The notes beneath the pieces were generated by a model. That model ran no database searches and had not been told where the DNA came from. It was given only the letters and a program-made list of their open reading frames with translations. A stretch of 64,000 bases of DNA from the NCBI RefSeq assembly GCF_030581005.1, contig NZ_JAUQSX010000014.1, positions 62,001 to 126,000 of the forward strand. Reading direction: 5' to 3'. The DNA comes from Hymenobacter mellowenesis. GTDB taxonomy: Bacteria; Bacteroidota; Bacteroidia; Cytophagales; Hymenobacteraceae. Positions 27,474 to 35,118 of this stretch are shown here, in pieces (position 1 is the stretch's first letter; every line of letters starts with the position of its first letter). A program made the position numbers and the translations under genes.

Positions 27474-27656
27474 TCCCCCGGCGCCCCAGCGGCTGACGAT
27501 GCTTAGTGTTTCTCCCTAACGGCGCGAGCTACCCCAAAAACAAGCCAGCCGCCCCCGGCGCCGCAGCGGCTGAACGATGCTAAGTGTTTCTACCTAACGG
27601 CGTGTGAGCTACCCCAACACCAAACCAGCCGCTCCCGGGGCGGCAGCGGCTGCAGA
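27474..27656. repeat. Post-stop hairpin repeat cluster E (two full units)
   Basis: Three palindromic modules, one partial, separated by two copies of the conserved spacer GCTTAGTGTTTCTCCCTAAC / GCTAAGTGTTTCTACCTAAC with following GAGCTACCCC. Each full module has arms CAGCCGC and GCGGCTG. The cluster fills the gap between the AT-rich two-gene unit and the DUF433 operon. The last module lies 13 bases after the stop at 27668. Confidence 0.9.
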
Positions 27657-27667
27657 AGCTGGAGTTT

Positions 27668-28750
27668 CTAGCCAACGTGAAAGTCAATAAGCCTTACAAT
27701 CCGTAGATATTGCTTAGTTTCTAGCGCAGTTCCTTTTATAAAAACATTGCTTTTGGCTTTATGAGCTGTTATTGCCAAGTCGTACTGATTGCTTTCCAGC
27801 TCAACATGTATCGGCTTCAAGCCACTTTGTAAACGGCTTATAACAACAAGGTTTTTACTTCCTTTCGCATTAGAAGACCTTAACTGAATTACTCGTCCAC
27901 GAGAATCAATTTCGACATGATTAGCAAAAACAGTCGATGCAAGGTCGATGTAATTGTCTAGCTGCTTAAATTCATCCACTCCAACTGTTCCGGACTCTAT
28001 TTTCAGGTCAAAGTCTGCTCCCAATAAGGCAAAATTAATTTCGCTTACACCTGTTCTTTTGAAAATATTATTTATATTTTCAAAAACATCAATATTTATC
28101 AGTTGAGCATTCTGTGTTACATGCTGCACACTATATATGTCGCTAGCAGGCAATTTGTATATATCATCAACTACGAATCTTAATATACTCCCAAGTTTAT
28201 TATTTATTGAATCAGAATGGACGGAATACTCGTCAAACAGATTAACAGACAAATCAACAGCGGTAGGAAGTTGAACCTTGGAAATGAAGCTTCCTCTTTC
28301 TGTCTGTAGAAAACTACAAAGATTAAGGTAAGTATTCGCTTCTTCTGGAATATCCTTCACATAATGCTTTCCAGAAACTCCAAATGAAGCATTGTTTAGC
28401 AAAAGATTTTTTAGTTCTTGAAGGTGGTGCTCATACTTGAGGAATGGAACATTGCCATAAGTTGTACTCTCATCAATCAGTTGGGTAGAGAAAATTGCTG
28501 AATTCTTTATGAATGATGATATAAGTTCTCCTGCTGGAAACTCATAGAATTCAGAAATGAAATCAACTACTTCATGTAATAATGAATTATCAAACTCATT
28601 ACTATCTGTGAGGGGCAATGTAACCTTGACCGAACTGCTTATAGATTCGGGACCCGACATCTTATGAAATCGGTCTGTGACTTTATAGTCAGTCCATCCC
28701 TTTTTGTAAAGGAATTGAATGACTGCACGAAGGGAAAGCGGCGCTAACAT
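27668..28750 (-). CDS. Unknown protein coupled to DUF4365 protein
   Basis: A 360-aa protein with strongly AT-rich sequence (roughly one third GC by eye, against over 60% nearby). N-terminal part: LSLRAVIQFLYKKGWTDYKV and LHEVVDFISEFYEFPAGELI; the middle is a mix of helices and strands without known motif. The C-terminal 90 residues (from IDSRGRVIQLRSS, then LESNQYDLAITAHKAKSNVFIKG and LRIVRLIDF) have a pattern like small OB/SH3-like barrels found at the C-terminus of several uncharacterised defence-associated proteins. No catalytic motif recognised. Its ATG follows the DUF4365 stop by 2 bases, so the two are translated as a unit. Confidence 0.75.
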   Translation of the reverse strand: MLAPLSLRAVIQFLYKKGWTDYKVTDRFHKMSGPESISSSVKVTLPLTDSNEFDNSLLHEVVDFISEFYEFPAGELISSFIKNSAIFSTQLIDESTTYGNVPFLKYEHHLQELKNLLLNNASFGVSGKHYVKDIPEEANTYLNLCSFLQTERGSFISKVQLPTAVDLSVNLFDEYSVHSDSINNKLGSILRFVVDDIYKLPASDIYSVQHVTQNAQLINIDVFENINNIFKRTGVSEINFALLGADFDLKIESGTVGVDEFKQLDNYIDLASTVFANHVEIDSRGRVIQLRSSNAKGSKNLVVISRLQSGLKPIHVELESNQYDLAITAHKAKSNVFIKGTALETKQYLRIVRLIDFHVG

Positions 28751-28752
28751 AA

Positions 28753-29274
28753 TTAATCGTAAAGGGCGATGAATTTCCTTCTTATAGAGTCCATATCTAA
28801 CTTATTGGCTTTCGGTATATATATTCTTTTCGTTGAGCTATTTCCAGTATAGGGTTGTGATGAGTCGGGTTCATACCAATATGCACATTTTGCCAATGCG
28901 ATTTCGTTATCACGGACCTCAACCCATCTAGTAACTTCATCAGGTAATATCATTAGCACCAGAAGCAAGGGTACGGTGGCATTATACCTTACTCTATCTA
29001 CTAAGTCATTATAGGTTTTTGCTTCCAAATCATATTTTACATAGTCTTCGTCTTCCTCAATTGATGCAACGCAAGTACACTTTAGCTGTACACCTATAAA
29101 ATCCGTTGAATCGACATACCTAATGCCATCGGCTCTTTCTATACGTTGTACACGCATTATATATAAATCCACTCCATGGTCGTCCTCAGGCTTCATATGC
29201 TTGTGACCACCATTGTGAATTAGAAGCTCAAGGTAATTTTTGGAAAGCTTCTCCTTAATCTGCTGCTCGGTCAT
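28753..29274 (-). CDS. DUF4365 domain protein, PD-(D/E)XK nuclease-like
   Basis: A 173-aa protein. The block DDHGVDLYIM followed about 30 residues later by FIGVQLKCT fits the D...(Q/E)xK core of restriction-endonuclease-like folds as seen in DUF4365, whose members are found in defence loci. No DNA-binding domain is seen. The ATG at 29274 is supported by AAAGGAAAG 8-14 bases upstream; longer in-frame starts run into a hairpin. AT-rich like its partner, so it was probably acquired by transfer. Adjacent to the nrdA-tail duplication. Confidence 0.8.
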   Translation of the reverse strand: MTEQQIKEKLSKNYLELLIHNGGHKHMKPEDDHGVDLYIMRVQRIERADGIRYVDSTDFIGVQLKCTCVASIEEDEDYVKYDLEAKTYNDLVDRVRYNATVPLLLVLMILPDEVTRWVEVRDNEIALAKCAYWYEPDSSQPYTGNSSTKRIYIPKANKLDMDSIRRKFIALYD

Positions 29275-29341
29275 ACAATACTTTCCTTTCGCTATATTTC
29301 CTATAAGGGTGCGGAAGGTAATGCAAATTTTTTTAGCAAAA

Positions 29342-29370
29342 AAAAGGGAAGCCCAATGGGCTCCCCTTTT
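29342..29370. terminator. Hairpin terminator after the displaced nrdA tail
   Basis: AAAAGGGAAGCCC / GGGCTCCCCTTTT arms around a 3-base loop with A and T tracts on both outer sides. It follows the 29389-29504 nrdA tail copy on the minus strand and is probably the original terminator of nrdA. It also isolates the DUF4365 unit. Confidence 0.8.
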
Positions 29371-29388
29371 CAAATATTGATGAATTCT

Positions 29389-29504
29389 CTTACGACCCAC
29401 ACGCCTCGCAGGCGTCCGGGTTATCCAGGGAGCAGGCCATGTCGGACTGGTTTTGCTCCACCAGGGCCAGGGGCTCCAGGGTTTCGGCGGCTTGCTTTTC
29501 CACC
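29389..29504 (-). repeat. Displaced copy of the nrdA 3' end (116 bp)
   Basis: Same sequence as 30045-30160, with a single mismatch (29420 G, 30076 A), offset 656 bp. It covers the last 38 codons and the stop of nrdA, including the CEAC redox cysteines, but is not attached to the gene body, so it is a remnant. The native-looking terminator follows it, and the 43-aa gene's stop lies 4 bases away on the other side. Confidence 0.97.
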
Positions 29505-29507
29505 AGG

Positions 29508-29639
29508 CTAGGAGGCTTTCTTGTATTCGGCATCGGCTGGCAGCTTGCCAAGCTTTTTCAGCAATACAAACATCTCCTGCTTCGAGAGTGGCCCACTGAT
29601 GCGGCTAGCTTCCCATTCTTCGGAAGTTTTACCGTTCAT
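29508..29639 (-). CDS. Small protein (43 aa) with DUF433-tail-like end
   Basis: A 43-aa protein: MNGKTSEEWEASRISG followed by SKQEMFVLLKKLGKLPADA. The last part resembles the tail of the DUF433 protein at 27106 (TKQEMLVLIETGKVPPG). Its start lies inside the end of the preceding gene (overlap 11 bp, out of frame), indicating coupling. An in-frame ATG at 29699 would add 20 residues and a much longer overlap. Enclosed between the two nrdA-tail copies. Function unknown; small basic-acidic peptide of a possible two-gene unit. Confidence 0.55.
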   Translation of the reverse strand: MNGKTSEEWEASRISGPLSKQEMFVLLKKLGKLPADAEYKKAS

Positions 29640-29937
29640 CGAAAGAGCCGCCGGATTCTGCGGCGAGGCGGCGGAGGATAACGTCTTGGATGGTTTCATA
29701 ACGAGGTAAGCTTACGTCTTCCACAACGAGCGTTGGCCCATTGAACATAAAGGTAACCGCTATGAACTTACGCCGGTTCGTGTAGCCGACAATTTCCGTC
29801 CGGCCGTGCTCATGCAAGTACGTGTGCGCCCGTTCTGACACTTCTATCAGGTTGGTTATCTCATCCAACTCGATGCTGACGCTGTGCAACCAACTTAGGT
29901 TAAGCTTGCCAAAATCAATATCCTCGTTTTGATACAT
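29629..29937 (-). CDS. Unknown protein (102 aa) in the nrdA-tail cassette
   Basis: A 102-aa protein: LNLSWLHSVSIELDEITNLI, RAHTYLHEHGRTEIVGYTNR and FIAVTFMFNGPTLVVEDVSL with a C-terminal helix ILRRLAAES. Pattern alpha/beta with a strand pair resembling RelE/ParE-like small toxins, but no signature residues can be assigned, so this is only a guess. ATG at 29937; a TTG 21 bases upstream would lie inside a terminator hairpin. Coupled to the 43-aa gene by overlap. First gene beyond the nrdA stop codon. Confidence 0.55.
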   Translation of the reverse strand: MYQNEDIDFGKLNLSWLHSVSIELDEITNLIEVSERAHTYLHEHGRTEIVGYTNRRKFIAVTFMFNGPTLVVEDVSLPRYETIQDVILRRLAAESGGSFDER

Positions 29938-29956
29938 ACGCAGAAGGTCGGTTAGC

Positions 29957-29987
29957 AAAAAGCCGCCTCACTGGGAGGCGGCTTTTT
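29957..29987. terminator. Hairpin terminator between nrdA and the small cassette
   Basis: Perfect 13-bp arms AAAAAGCCGCCTC / GAGGCGGCTTTTT around a 5-base loop. It is symmetric, so it can stop transcription from either side; for the minus strand it ends the nrdA transcript before the 102-aa gene, leaving the cassette to be transcribed from its own promoter or by read-through. Confidence 0.85.
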
Positions 29988-30044
29988 CGTGATGCTTAGG
30001 TAAGGATAAGGGGACTCATTTGTTACTCCACTTAATCCAAATTC

Positions 30045-30160
30045 CTTACGACCCACACGCCTCGCAGGCGTCCGGATTATCCAGGGAGCAGGCCATGTCG
30101 GACTGGTTTTGCTCCACCAGGGCCAGGGGCTCCAGGGTTTCGGCGGCTTGCTTTTCCACC
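30045..30160 (-). repeat. In-place copy of the 116-bp nrdA 3' end
   Basis: Partner of the 29389-29504 copy. Here the sequence is continuous with the nrdA reading frame, so the gene is intact. The boundary with the duplicate lies at the codon run before VEKQAAETLEP. Confidence 0.97.
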
Positions 30161-32427
30161 GTGAACTTGATAGCGTCGGCGGCGGCTTTGGTGCGCAGGT
30201 AATACATGCCGGTTTTCAGGCCGCGCTTCCAGGCGTGGAAGTGCATGCTGGTGAGCTTGCCGAAGTTCACGTTTTGCACGTGCAGGTTCAGGCTCTGGCT
30301 CTGGCAGATGTAGGCCCCGCGGTCGGCGGCCTGGTCGATGATGCGGCGCTGCGAAATCTCCCACACCGTCTTGTACAGGTCCTTGATGTGCTGCGGGATG
30401 CGGGCAATGCTCTGCACCGAGCCGTTGGCCGCGATGATTTCCTGCTTCATGGCGTCGTTCCACAGGCCCAGGGCCACCAGGTCCTTCAGCAGGTGCTTGT
30501 TCACCACCATAAACTCGCCTGAGAGCACGCGGCGCACGTAAATGTTGCTCGTGTAGGGCTCAAACGACTCGTTGTTGCCCAGAATCTGGGCGGTGCTGGC
30601 CGTGGGCATGGGCGCCACCAGCAGCGAGTTGCGGGCCCCGTGCTTCACCACCTCGGCGCGCAGGCTGTCCCAGTCCCAGCGGCCCGAGTCGGGCGTCACG
30701 CCCCAGAGGTCGAACTGGAACTTGCCCTCGCTCAGGGGCGAGCCGGGGAAGGTCTCGTAGTGCCCGTCCTTGATGGCCAGGTCCTTCGAGGCCGTCATGG
30801 CCGCGAAGTAGATGGTTTCGAAGATGTCCTTGTTCAGGCCCGAGGCTTCGTCGCTCTCGAAGGGCATGCGCAGGGCAATAAACGTATCGGCCAGGCCCTG
30901 CACACCCAGCCCGATGGGCCGGTGGCGGAAGTTCGACTTCTGCGTTTCGGGCACCGGGTAGTAGTTCACGTCAATCACCTTGTTCAGGTTCAGGGTGGCC
31001 TGGTAGGTCACCTCGTACAGCTTCTGGTGGTCGAAGGTGGTGTTGCCGGCCGCGTCGGTCACGAGGTAGCGGGGCAGCGCCAGCGAGGCCAGGTTGCACA
31101 CCGCAATTTCGTCGGCGTCGGTGTACTCAATAATCTCGGTGCAGAGGTTCGAGCTCTTAATCGTGCCCAGGTTCTGCTGGTTCGACTTGCCGTTGGCCGC
31201 GTCCTTAAACAGCATGTAGGGCGTGCCCGTCTCCGTCTGGCTTTCCAGAATGGCAAACCACAGCTCCTGCGCCTTGATGGTGCGGCGGCCGCGGCCCTCG
31301 CGCTCGTACTTCATGTACAGCTTCTCGAATTCCGGGCCCCAGGAGTTTTCCAGGCCGGGGCACTCGTGGGGGCACATCAGCGTCCAGTCGCCGTTTTCCT
31401 CCACGCGCTTCATGAACAAATCGGGCGTCCAGAGGGCATAGAACAGGTCGCGGGCGCGCATTTCCTCCTTGCCGTGGTTCTTCTTCAGGTCGAGGAATTC
31501 GAACACGTCGGCGTGCCAGGGCTCCAGGTAAATGGCGAAGGCGCCCTTGCGCTTGCCGCCACCCTGGTCTACGTAGCGGGCCGTGTCGTTGAACACCTTC
31601 AGCATGGGCACCAGCCCGTTCGAGTTGCCATTGGTACCCTTGATGTAAGAGCCCGTGGCCCGCACATTGCTCACCGAAAGGCCAATGCCGCCGGCCGACT
31701 GCGAAATCAGCGCGCAGTTCTTCAGCGTGTCGTAAATGCCGTCAATGGAGTCGTCCTTCATCGTCAGCAGGAAGCAGCTCGACATCTGCGGCTTCGGCGT
31801 GCCGGCGTTGAACAGCGTGGGCGTGGCGTGCGTGAACCAGCGCTCCGACAGCAGGTTGTAGGTCTTGATAACCGAGTCAATATCGTCCTTGTGGATGCCC
31901 ACCGACACGCGCATCAGCATGTGCTGCGGCCGCTCCACCACCCGGCCCTCCAGGCGCAGCAGGTAGCTCCGCTCCAACGTTTTGAAGCCGAAGAAGTCGT
32001 AGTTGTAGTCCCGGTCATAGATAATGGCCGAGTCCAGGGTGTGGGCATTCTTATGAATCACCTCCCACACGTCGGTGGCGAGCAGCGAAGCGTTGTCGCC
32101 GTTTTTCGGGTCCTCATAAGTGTATAGCCGCTTCATCGTGCTGCTGAAGGACTTGGAAGTCACTTTGTGCAGGTTGCTCACCGCAATGCGGGCCGCCAGA
32201 ATGGCGTAGTCCGGGTGCTTGGTGGTGAGCGAAGCAGCGGTTTCGGCGGCGAGGTTGTCCAGCTCGATGGTCGTCACGCCATCGTAGATGCCGTCAATCA
32301 CCTTCTTCGCTACTTCGATGGGCGACACATAATCCATGTGCAGGCCGTAGCACAGCTTCTCAATGCGGGCGGTTACTTTGTCGAACTTGACGGATTCGCG
32401 GCGTCCGTCGCGTTTAATTACGAGCAT
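30046..32427 (-). CDS. nrdA: Ribonucleoside-diphosphate reductase, alpha subunit
   Basis: A 793-aa class Ia large subunit. It reduces ribonucleotides to deoxyribonucleotides with NrdB. An N-terminal ATP-cone (VIKRDGRRESVKFDKVTARIEKL) is followed by the catalytic domain: SSCFLL with an active-site Cys near residue 219, NLCTEI with the Asn-Cys-Glu triad near 428, EIAVCNLASLALPRY, and ESFEPYTSNIYVRRVLSG. The C-terminal DACEACGS holds the redox CxxC pair. Start at 32427 (MLVIKRDGR); longer frames add an unrelated leader. Its last 38 codons are duplicated downstream. nrdB is 2.7 kb away with three unrelated genes between. Confidence 0.97.
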   Translation of the reverse strand: MLVIKRDGRRESVKFDKVTARIEKLCYGLHMDYVSPIEVAKKVIDGIYDGVTTIELDNLAAETAASLTTKHPDYAILAARIAVSNLHKVTSKSFSSTMKRLYTYEDPKNGDNASLLATDVWEVIHKNAHTLDSAIIYDRDYNYDFFGFKTLERSYLLRLEGRVVERPQHMLMRVSVGIHKDDIDSVIKTYNLLSERWFTHATPTLFNAGTPKPQMSSCFLLTMKDDSIDGIYDTLKNCALISQSAGGIGLSVSNVRATGSYIKGTNGNSNGLVPMLKVFNDTARYVDQGGGKRKGAFAIYLEPWHADVFEFLDLKKNHGKEEMRARDLFYALWTPDLFMKRVEENGDWTLMCPHECPGLENSWGPEFEKLYMKYEREGRGRRTIKAQELWFAILESQTETGTPYMLFKDAANGKSNQQNLGTIKSSNLCTEIIEYTDADEIAVCNLASLALPRYLVTDAAGNTTFDHQKLYEVTYQATLNLNKVIDVNYYPVPETQKSNFRHRPIGLGVQGLADTFIALRMPFESDEASGLNKDIFETIYFAAMTASKDLAIKDGHYETFPGSPLSEGKFQFDLWGVTPDSGRWDWDSLRAEVVKHGARNSLLVAPMPTASTAQILGNNESFEPYTSNIYVRRVLSGEFMVVNKHLLKDLVALGLWNDAMKQEIIAANGSVQSIARIPQHIKDLYKTVWEISQRRIIDQAADRGAYICQSQSLNLHVQNVNFGKLTSMHFHAWKRGLKTGMYYLRTKAAADAIKFTVEKQAAETLEPLALVEQNQSDMACSLDNPDACEACGS

Positions 32428-32451
32428 ACCAGTAGTGTTTTGGTGTGGATT

Positions 32452-32467
32452 TTTTTGTATACAAAAA
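32452..32467 (-). promoter_or_regulatory. 16-bp perfect palindrome before nrdA
   Basis: TTTTTGTATACAAAAA lies 25 bases before the nrdA ATG, close to the usual position of regulator sites such as NrdR boxes, which have an ACA...TGT-like palindromic core. It differs from the NrdR consensus, so the factor is not assigned. Confidence 0.5.
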
Positions 32468-32615
32468 CCCGCGGTAAGGGCAGGCCCCAGCCGCAAGTCG
32501 TTAAGTCAGTTGTGAAAGGGTAGATGGGAAGGCGGCAGGCTGTGGAGGCCCGTGGGATATTCAATCCTTGAAATTACCCGTTGTGTTTGGGGAGGACAAG
32601 CAAAAGTTCCAGAAG

Positions 32616-32624
32616 TTTTCCACA
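32616..32624 (-). promoter_or_regulatory. TGTGGAAAA motif upstream of nrdA
   Basis: On the gene strand TGTGGAAAACTTCTGG lies 189-204 bases before the nrdA ATG. The same TGTGGAAAAC core precedes nrdB at 36294-36302. It resembles a DnaA box (TTATCCACA) with one mismatch; shared control of the two reductase genes is inferred. Confidence 0.45.
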
Positions 32625-32680
32625 CACCACCTGGAATGGGCCGCCCGGCCACTTTTCGGAAAGAAGCCGGGCCCTACGAT

Positions 32681-33646
32681 TTATAAGCCCAAAGGGTTAT
32701 TCGGTTTTAGCAATGCTTTGCGCTTCATTCGGAGGGCCGCGTCGGCCGCGCGGCTGTTCAGCCAGGGCCGCCATTCCAGGTAACTTTCGCCGTCGTAGGT
32801 GTGGTTACAGGTACAGTCGGCTTTGATGGGCAACGCGGGGAATAAGGCATGATATAGTGCGACCTGGCTTTCGAGCGAACCCGTCTGCACACCATTGTCG
32901 GCATCCCAGTAATAAACCAGTAAGGGATTGGCCGCACGCACGTTGTTGCGGCCATAGTTGCGGTCGTGGCCCATGCCGCCGCGGCTCCAGAGGCTGACGT
33001 TCACCAGCGGGTCGTGCAAAGGCGGGCGCCAGCCATTTAGGGTGGACTCTTCGTAATTGTGGTACTTGAACAGCGTGCCCGCCAGCCGCTCGGCCATGTA
33101 TGTGCGGGGCACCACCCGAACCAGCGCCGCCGGCTGGCGGCGCTGGGCGGGCGGCAGCTGGGCTACCGCAGCTTCCACGGCCCGGTACTGCTGCTCGGCC
33201 CAGCCTTGCGCCACCAGCAACGGCACCATTCCCAGGCCAAAAACCACGCGCCCGCCCGGCAGTTCGCTCCGCCACGCCCGGCGCAGCGCCTGCCCTGCAA
33301 ATACCACCGGCACCCAAGCCAGTACAGGCAGTAGGAAAAAGAAAAACAACACCCCCACCACCAACGCCCCCGGGCTCATGAACACGACGCAATAGACGCA
33401 AACAGGCACCAAAGTCCCTTGCAGAAACAGCGCCGCGTAGCGTACCGCCCTGGGCCAGCCCACCAGCCACGGCCACGCCAGAAACGCTCCCACGCTACCA
33501 ATGAGCACCGCCGCCGCCCACGGCACGGGCTGGCAAAACACCTGCGCCACGTACTGGTTCGCGCCGTAGGCCGCTCCCGCCAGTCCAACGTTGACGTAGG
33601 GCATGCGCGGCCCCAACCATTGCAGGAAGCGTCGAAATCTCGTCAT
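32681..33646 (-). CDS. Membrane protein of unknown function
   Basis: A 321-aa protein: the N-terminal half has about four hydrophobic segments (VPWAAAVLIGSVGAFLAWPW, FFFFLLPVLAWVPVVFA), the C-terminal half is soluble with CTCNHTYDGESYLEWRPW containing two Cys and a His pair (CTCNH), and YHNYEESTLNGWRPP earlier. No family recognised. Located between nrdA and a YdjM-like gene on the same strand. Confidence 0.75.
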   Translation of the reverse strand: MTRFRRFLQWLGPRMPYVNVGLAGAAYGANQYVAQVFCQPVPWAAAVLIGSVGAFLAWPWLVGWPRAVRYAALFLQGTLVPVCVYCVVFMSPGALVVGVLFFFFLLPVLAWVPVVFAGQALRRAWRSELPGGRVVFGLGMVPLLVAQGWAEQQYRAVEAAVAQLPPAQRRQPAALVRVVPRTYMAERLAGTLFKYHNYEESTLNGWRPPLHDPLVNVSLWSRGGMGHDRNYGRNNVRAANPLLVYYWDADNGVQTGSLESQVALYHALFPALPIKADCTCNHTYDGESYLEWRPWLNSRAADAALRMKRKALLKPNNPLGL

Positions 33647-33682
33647 AGCTCCCGCAACGGTCGGCGGCGGCGGTTTCGTGTT

Positions 33683-34276
33683 TCAGCGTGGCGCGGCCAC
33701 GTTTTTTTGCCGGCTCCGCCGCCACGCCAGCCCAACCAACAGGTGTACGAAGCTCAAGGGCACAAACACCCCAAAAAACACCGCCGCCGGGATGGGCGGC
33801 GCGGCCACCGGAAAGGCCCAGGGCGTCGCGCCATCGCGGGCAATGTGCGAGGCCAGCGAAACCCAAAACAGGTAAAACGGCAACCCGCTGGCATAGCGGG
33901 CATCCCAGCCGCGCAAGGCCAGTGCCACCACGGCTGCCACCAGCGTGGCCACCAGCAAGCTATGCCCCAGTGGCCGCCCCGGCAGCGTGAGCATGGCGCT
34001 GAAATCGAACGAGCCCGCTGCAATGGCATGGTCTAGGTCAATAAGTACGCCCAGCAGCACCGCCAGCAGCGCCACCCGAAAATCAATCACCCGCCGCAGC
34101 AACAAAGGCAACACCAGCAGCCCCGACACTAGGCCATGCACCGCCGGGTCGGCCAGCCCAATAAGCCAGGGCGTCAGCAGTGCCGGCACCACGTAGGCGT
34201 GCCCTAGCCACACCAGCGCCCAGCCCAAAAGCAACAGGCCCAGGCTCACCGTACCGTTGGCATAGGGCTTATTCAT
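33683..34276 (-). CDS. YdjM-like membrane-bound metal-dependent hydrolase
   Basis: A 197-aa membrane protein. The pattern AVHGLVSGLLVLPLLL, VLIDLDHAIAAGS, RPLGHSLLVA and SHIARDG agrees with the His/Asp-rich motifs of the inner-membrane metal-dependent hydrolase family (LexA-binding YdjM/DUF457), here with H...D.DH...H...H residues spread over the first 150 positions. Substrate unknown. Last 30 residues are basic. Confidence 0.75.
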   Translation of the reverse strand: MNKPYANGTVSLGLLLLGWALVWLGHAYVVPALLTPWLIGLADPAVHGLVSGLLVLPLLLRRVIDFRVALLAVLLGVLIDLDHAIAAGSFDFSAMLTLPGRPLGHSLLVATLVAAVVALALRGWDARYASGLPFYLFWVSLASHIARDGATPWAFPVAAPPIPAAVFFGVFVPLSFVHLLVGLAWRRSRQKNVAAPR

Positions 34277-34300
34277 GCCCTCAAGGTAGTTTTGTCCGCG

Positions 34301-34921
34301 CTAATTGGTGATGCTCGCCGTGCCCGCGGGCCCCGGCTGGCAGGTCATTATCACGCTCACGTCAATGCTCTTGGCAATGTTATTCCGCACCAGAGCCGGG
34401 ATTTTAATCTTGTAGTCGGCCGGCGCCACGGCGAATTTTGACGTCACCACCAGGTCGTTGTCGCGCAGGTGCAGCGTGCCGGGCACCCGCACCTTGCGCT
34501 TCACTCCATGGATGGTGAGCACGCCCTGCACGTACACCGGCTGCGGGCCGCTGCGCAGGGTGGCCTCGTCGGGCATGGTCACCAGCGTGCCGGTGAAGCG
34601 GGCCCGTGGGTACTTCTCGCTCTCGGCGTAGTTCTCGTTGAAGTGCTCCTGCATCAGCGTGTTCTTGAACTGGAAGTCGCGCATCAGCATCGAAAAAGCC
34701 AGCTGCCCGGTGGCCAGCTCGAACACAGCCGCCACCTTGGAATTCAGCGCCTCAATGTCCTCCAGCGGCGCCGTGGAGAAGAAGGTGATGAGGCCGGTGG
34801 CCGTGGTGTAGCGCGGCAGCTTGGATGCGGCCGGGGTAGCGGTGGCCGCCGGCGCGGTTTGGGCGTGCGCAAGGGGCGCGGCAACAAGGAGCGCGAAAAG
34901 AACGAGTAGACGTAATTCCAT
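34301..34921 (-). CDS. Exported YceI-like protein
   Basis: A 206-aa YceI family protein: signal peptide (MELRLLVLFALLVAAPLAHAQ), then RYTTATGLITFFSTAPLEDIEA, FSMLMRDFQFKNTLMQEHF, ENYAESEKYPRARFTG and LTIHGVKRKVRVPG, the usual lipocalin-like isoprenoid-binding barrel. The periplasmic protein may bind polyprenoids or quinones. Start at 34921 begins the signal peptide. Confidence 0.9.
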   Translation of the reverse strand: MELRLLVLFALLVAAPLAHAQTAPAATATPAASKLPRYTTATGLITFFSTAPLEDIEALNSKVAAVFELATGQLAFSMLMRDFQFKNTLMQEHFNENYAESEKYPRARFTGTLVTMPDEATLRSGPQPVYVQGVLTIHGVKRKVRVPGTLHLRDNDLVVTSKFAVAPADYKIKIPALVRNNIAKSIDVSVIMTCQPGPAGTASITN

Positions 34922-35053
34922 AAAAAGCTGACTATTGGAAGATGCCAAATATAAACGGCTGCGGGCCGGCGGCCCGCTACCACGCACTCGCAACGAATGA
35001 TTCCGGGGTTGCCTCCATTTTTTCCTTTTTTCGTTCCTGCATCACCGGCCATA

Positions 35054-35096
35054 AAAAAAGCCTGTCGCACCGAACGGAGTTCAGCACGACAGGCCT
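35054..35096. terminator. Terminator of nrdB
   Basis: AAGCCTGTCG / CGACAGGCCTT arms (one extra base) around a 19-base loop with an A-tract (AAAAAAAG) on the outer side, which is a T-tract for the minus-strand transcript. Confidence 0.8.
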
Positions 35097-35118
35097 TGCT
35101 TAAGCCAGTTAGGGCTTC

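Noticed and set aside
23587..27656. CRISPR array
   Set aside because: The repeats are separated by whole genes, vary in length, and contain long palindromes; there are no short regular spacers and no cas genes.
23587..27656. Calling the hairpin repeats true attC sites
   Set aside because: A paired RYYYAAC/GTTRRRY structure could not be confirmed, and no integrase is in the window. Left as a hypothesis; REP/BIME-like elements or terminators remain possible.
29389..29504. A separate small gene encoded by the displaced nrdA tail
   Set aside because: It lacks a start codon for its frame and the rest of the catalytic domain; it is a remnant or target-site duplicate.
30640..32127. Long plus-strand reading frame (495 codons) across nrdA
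   Set aside because: It lies antisense to a fully conserved nrdA and has no family signature. Long antisense frames are expected in high-GC DNA.
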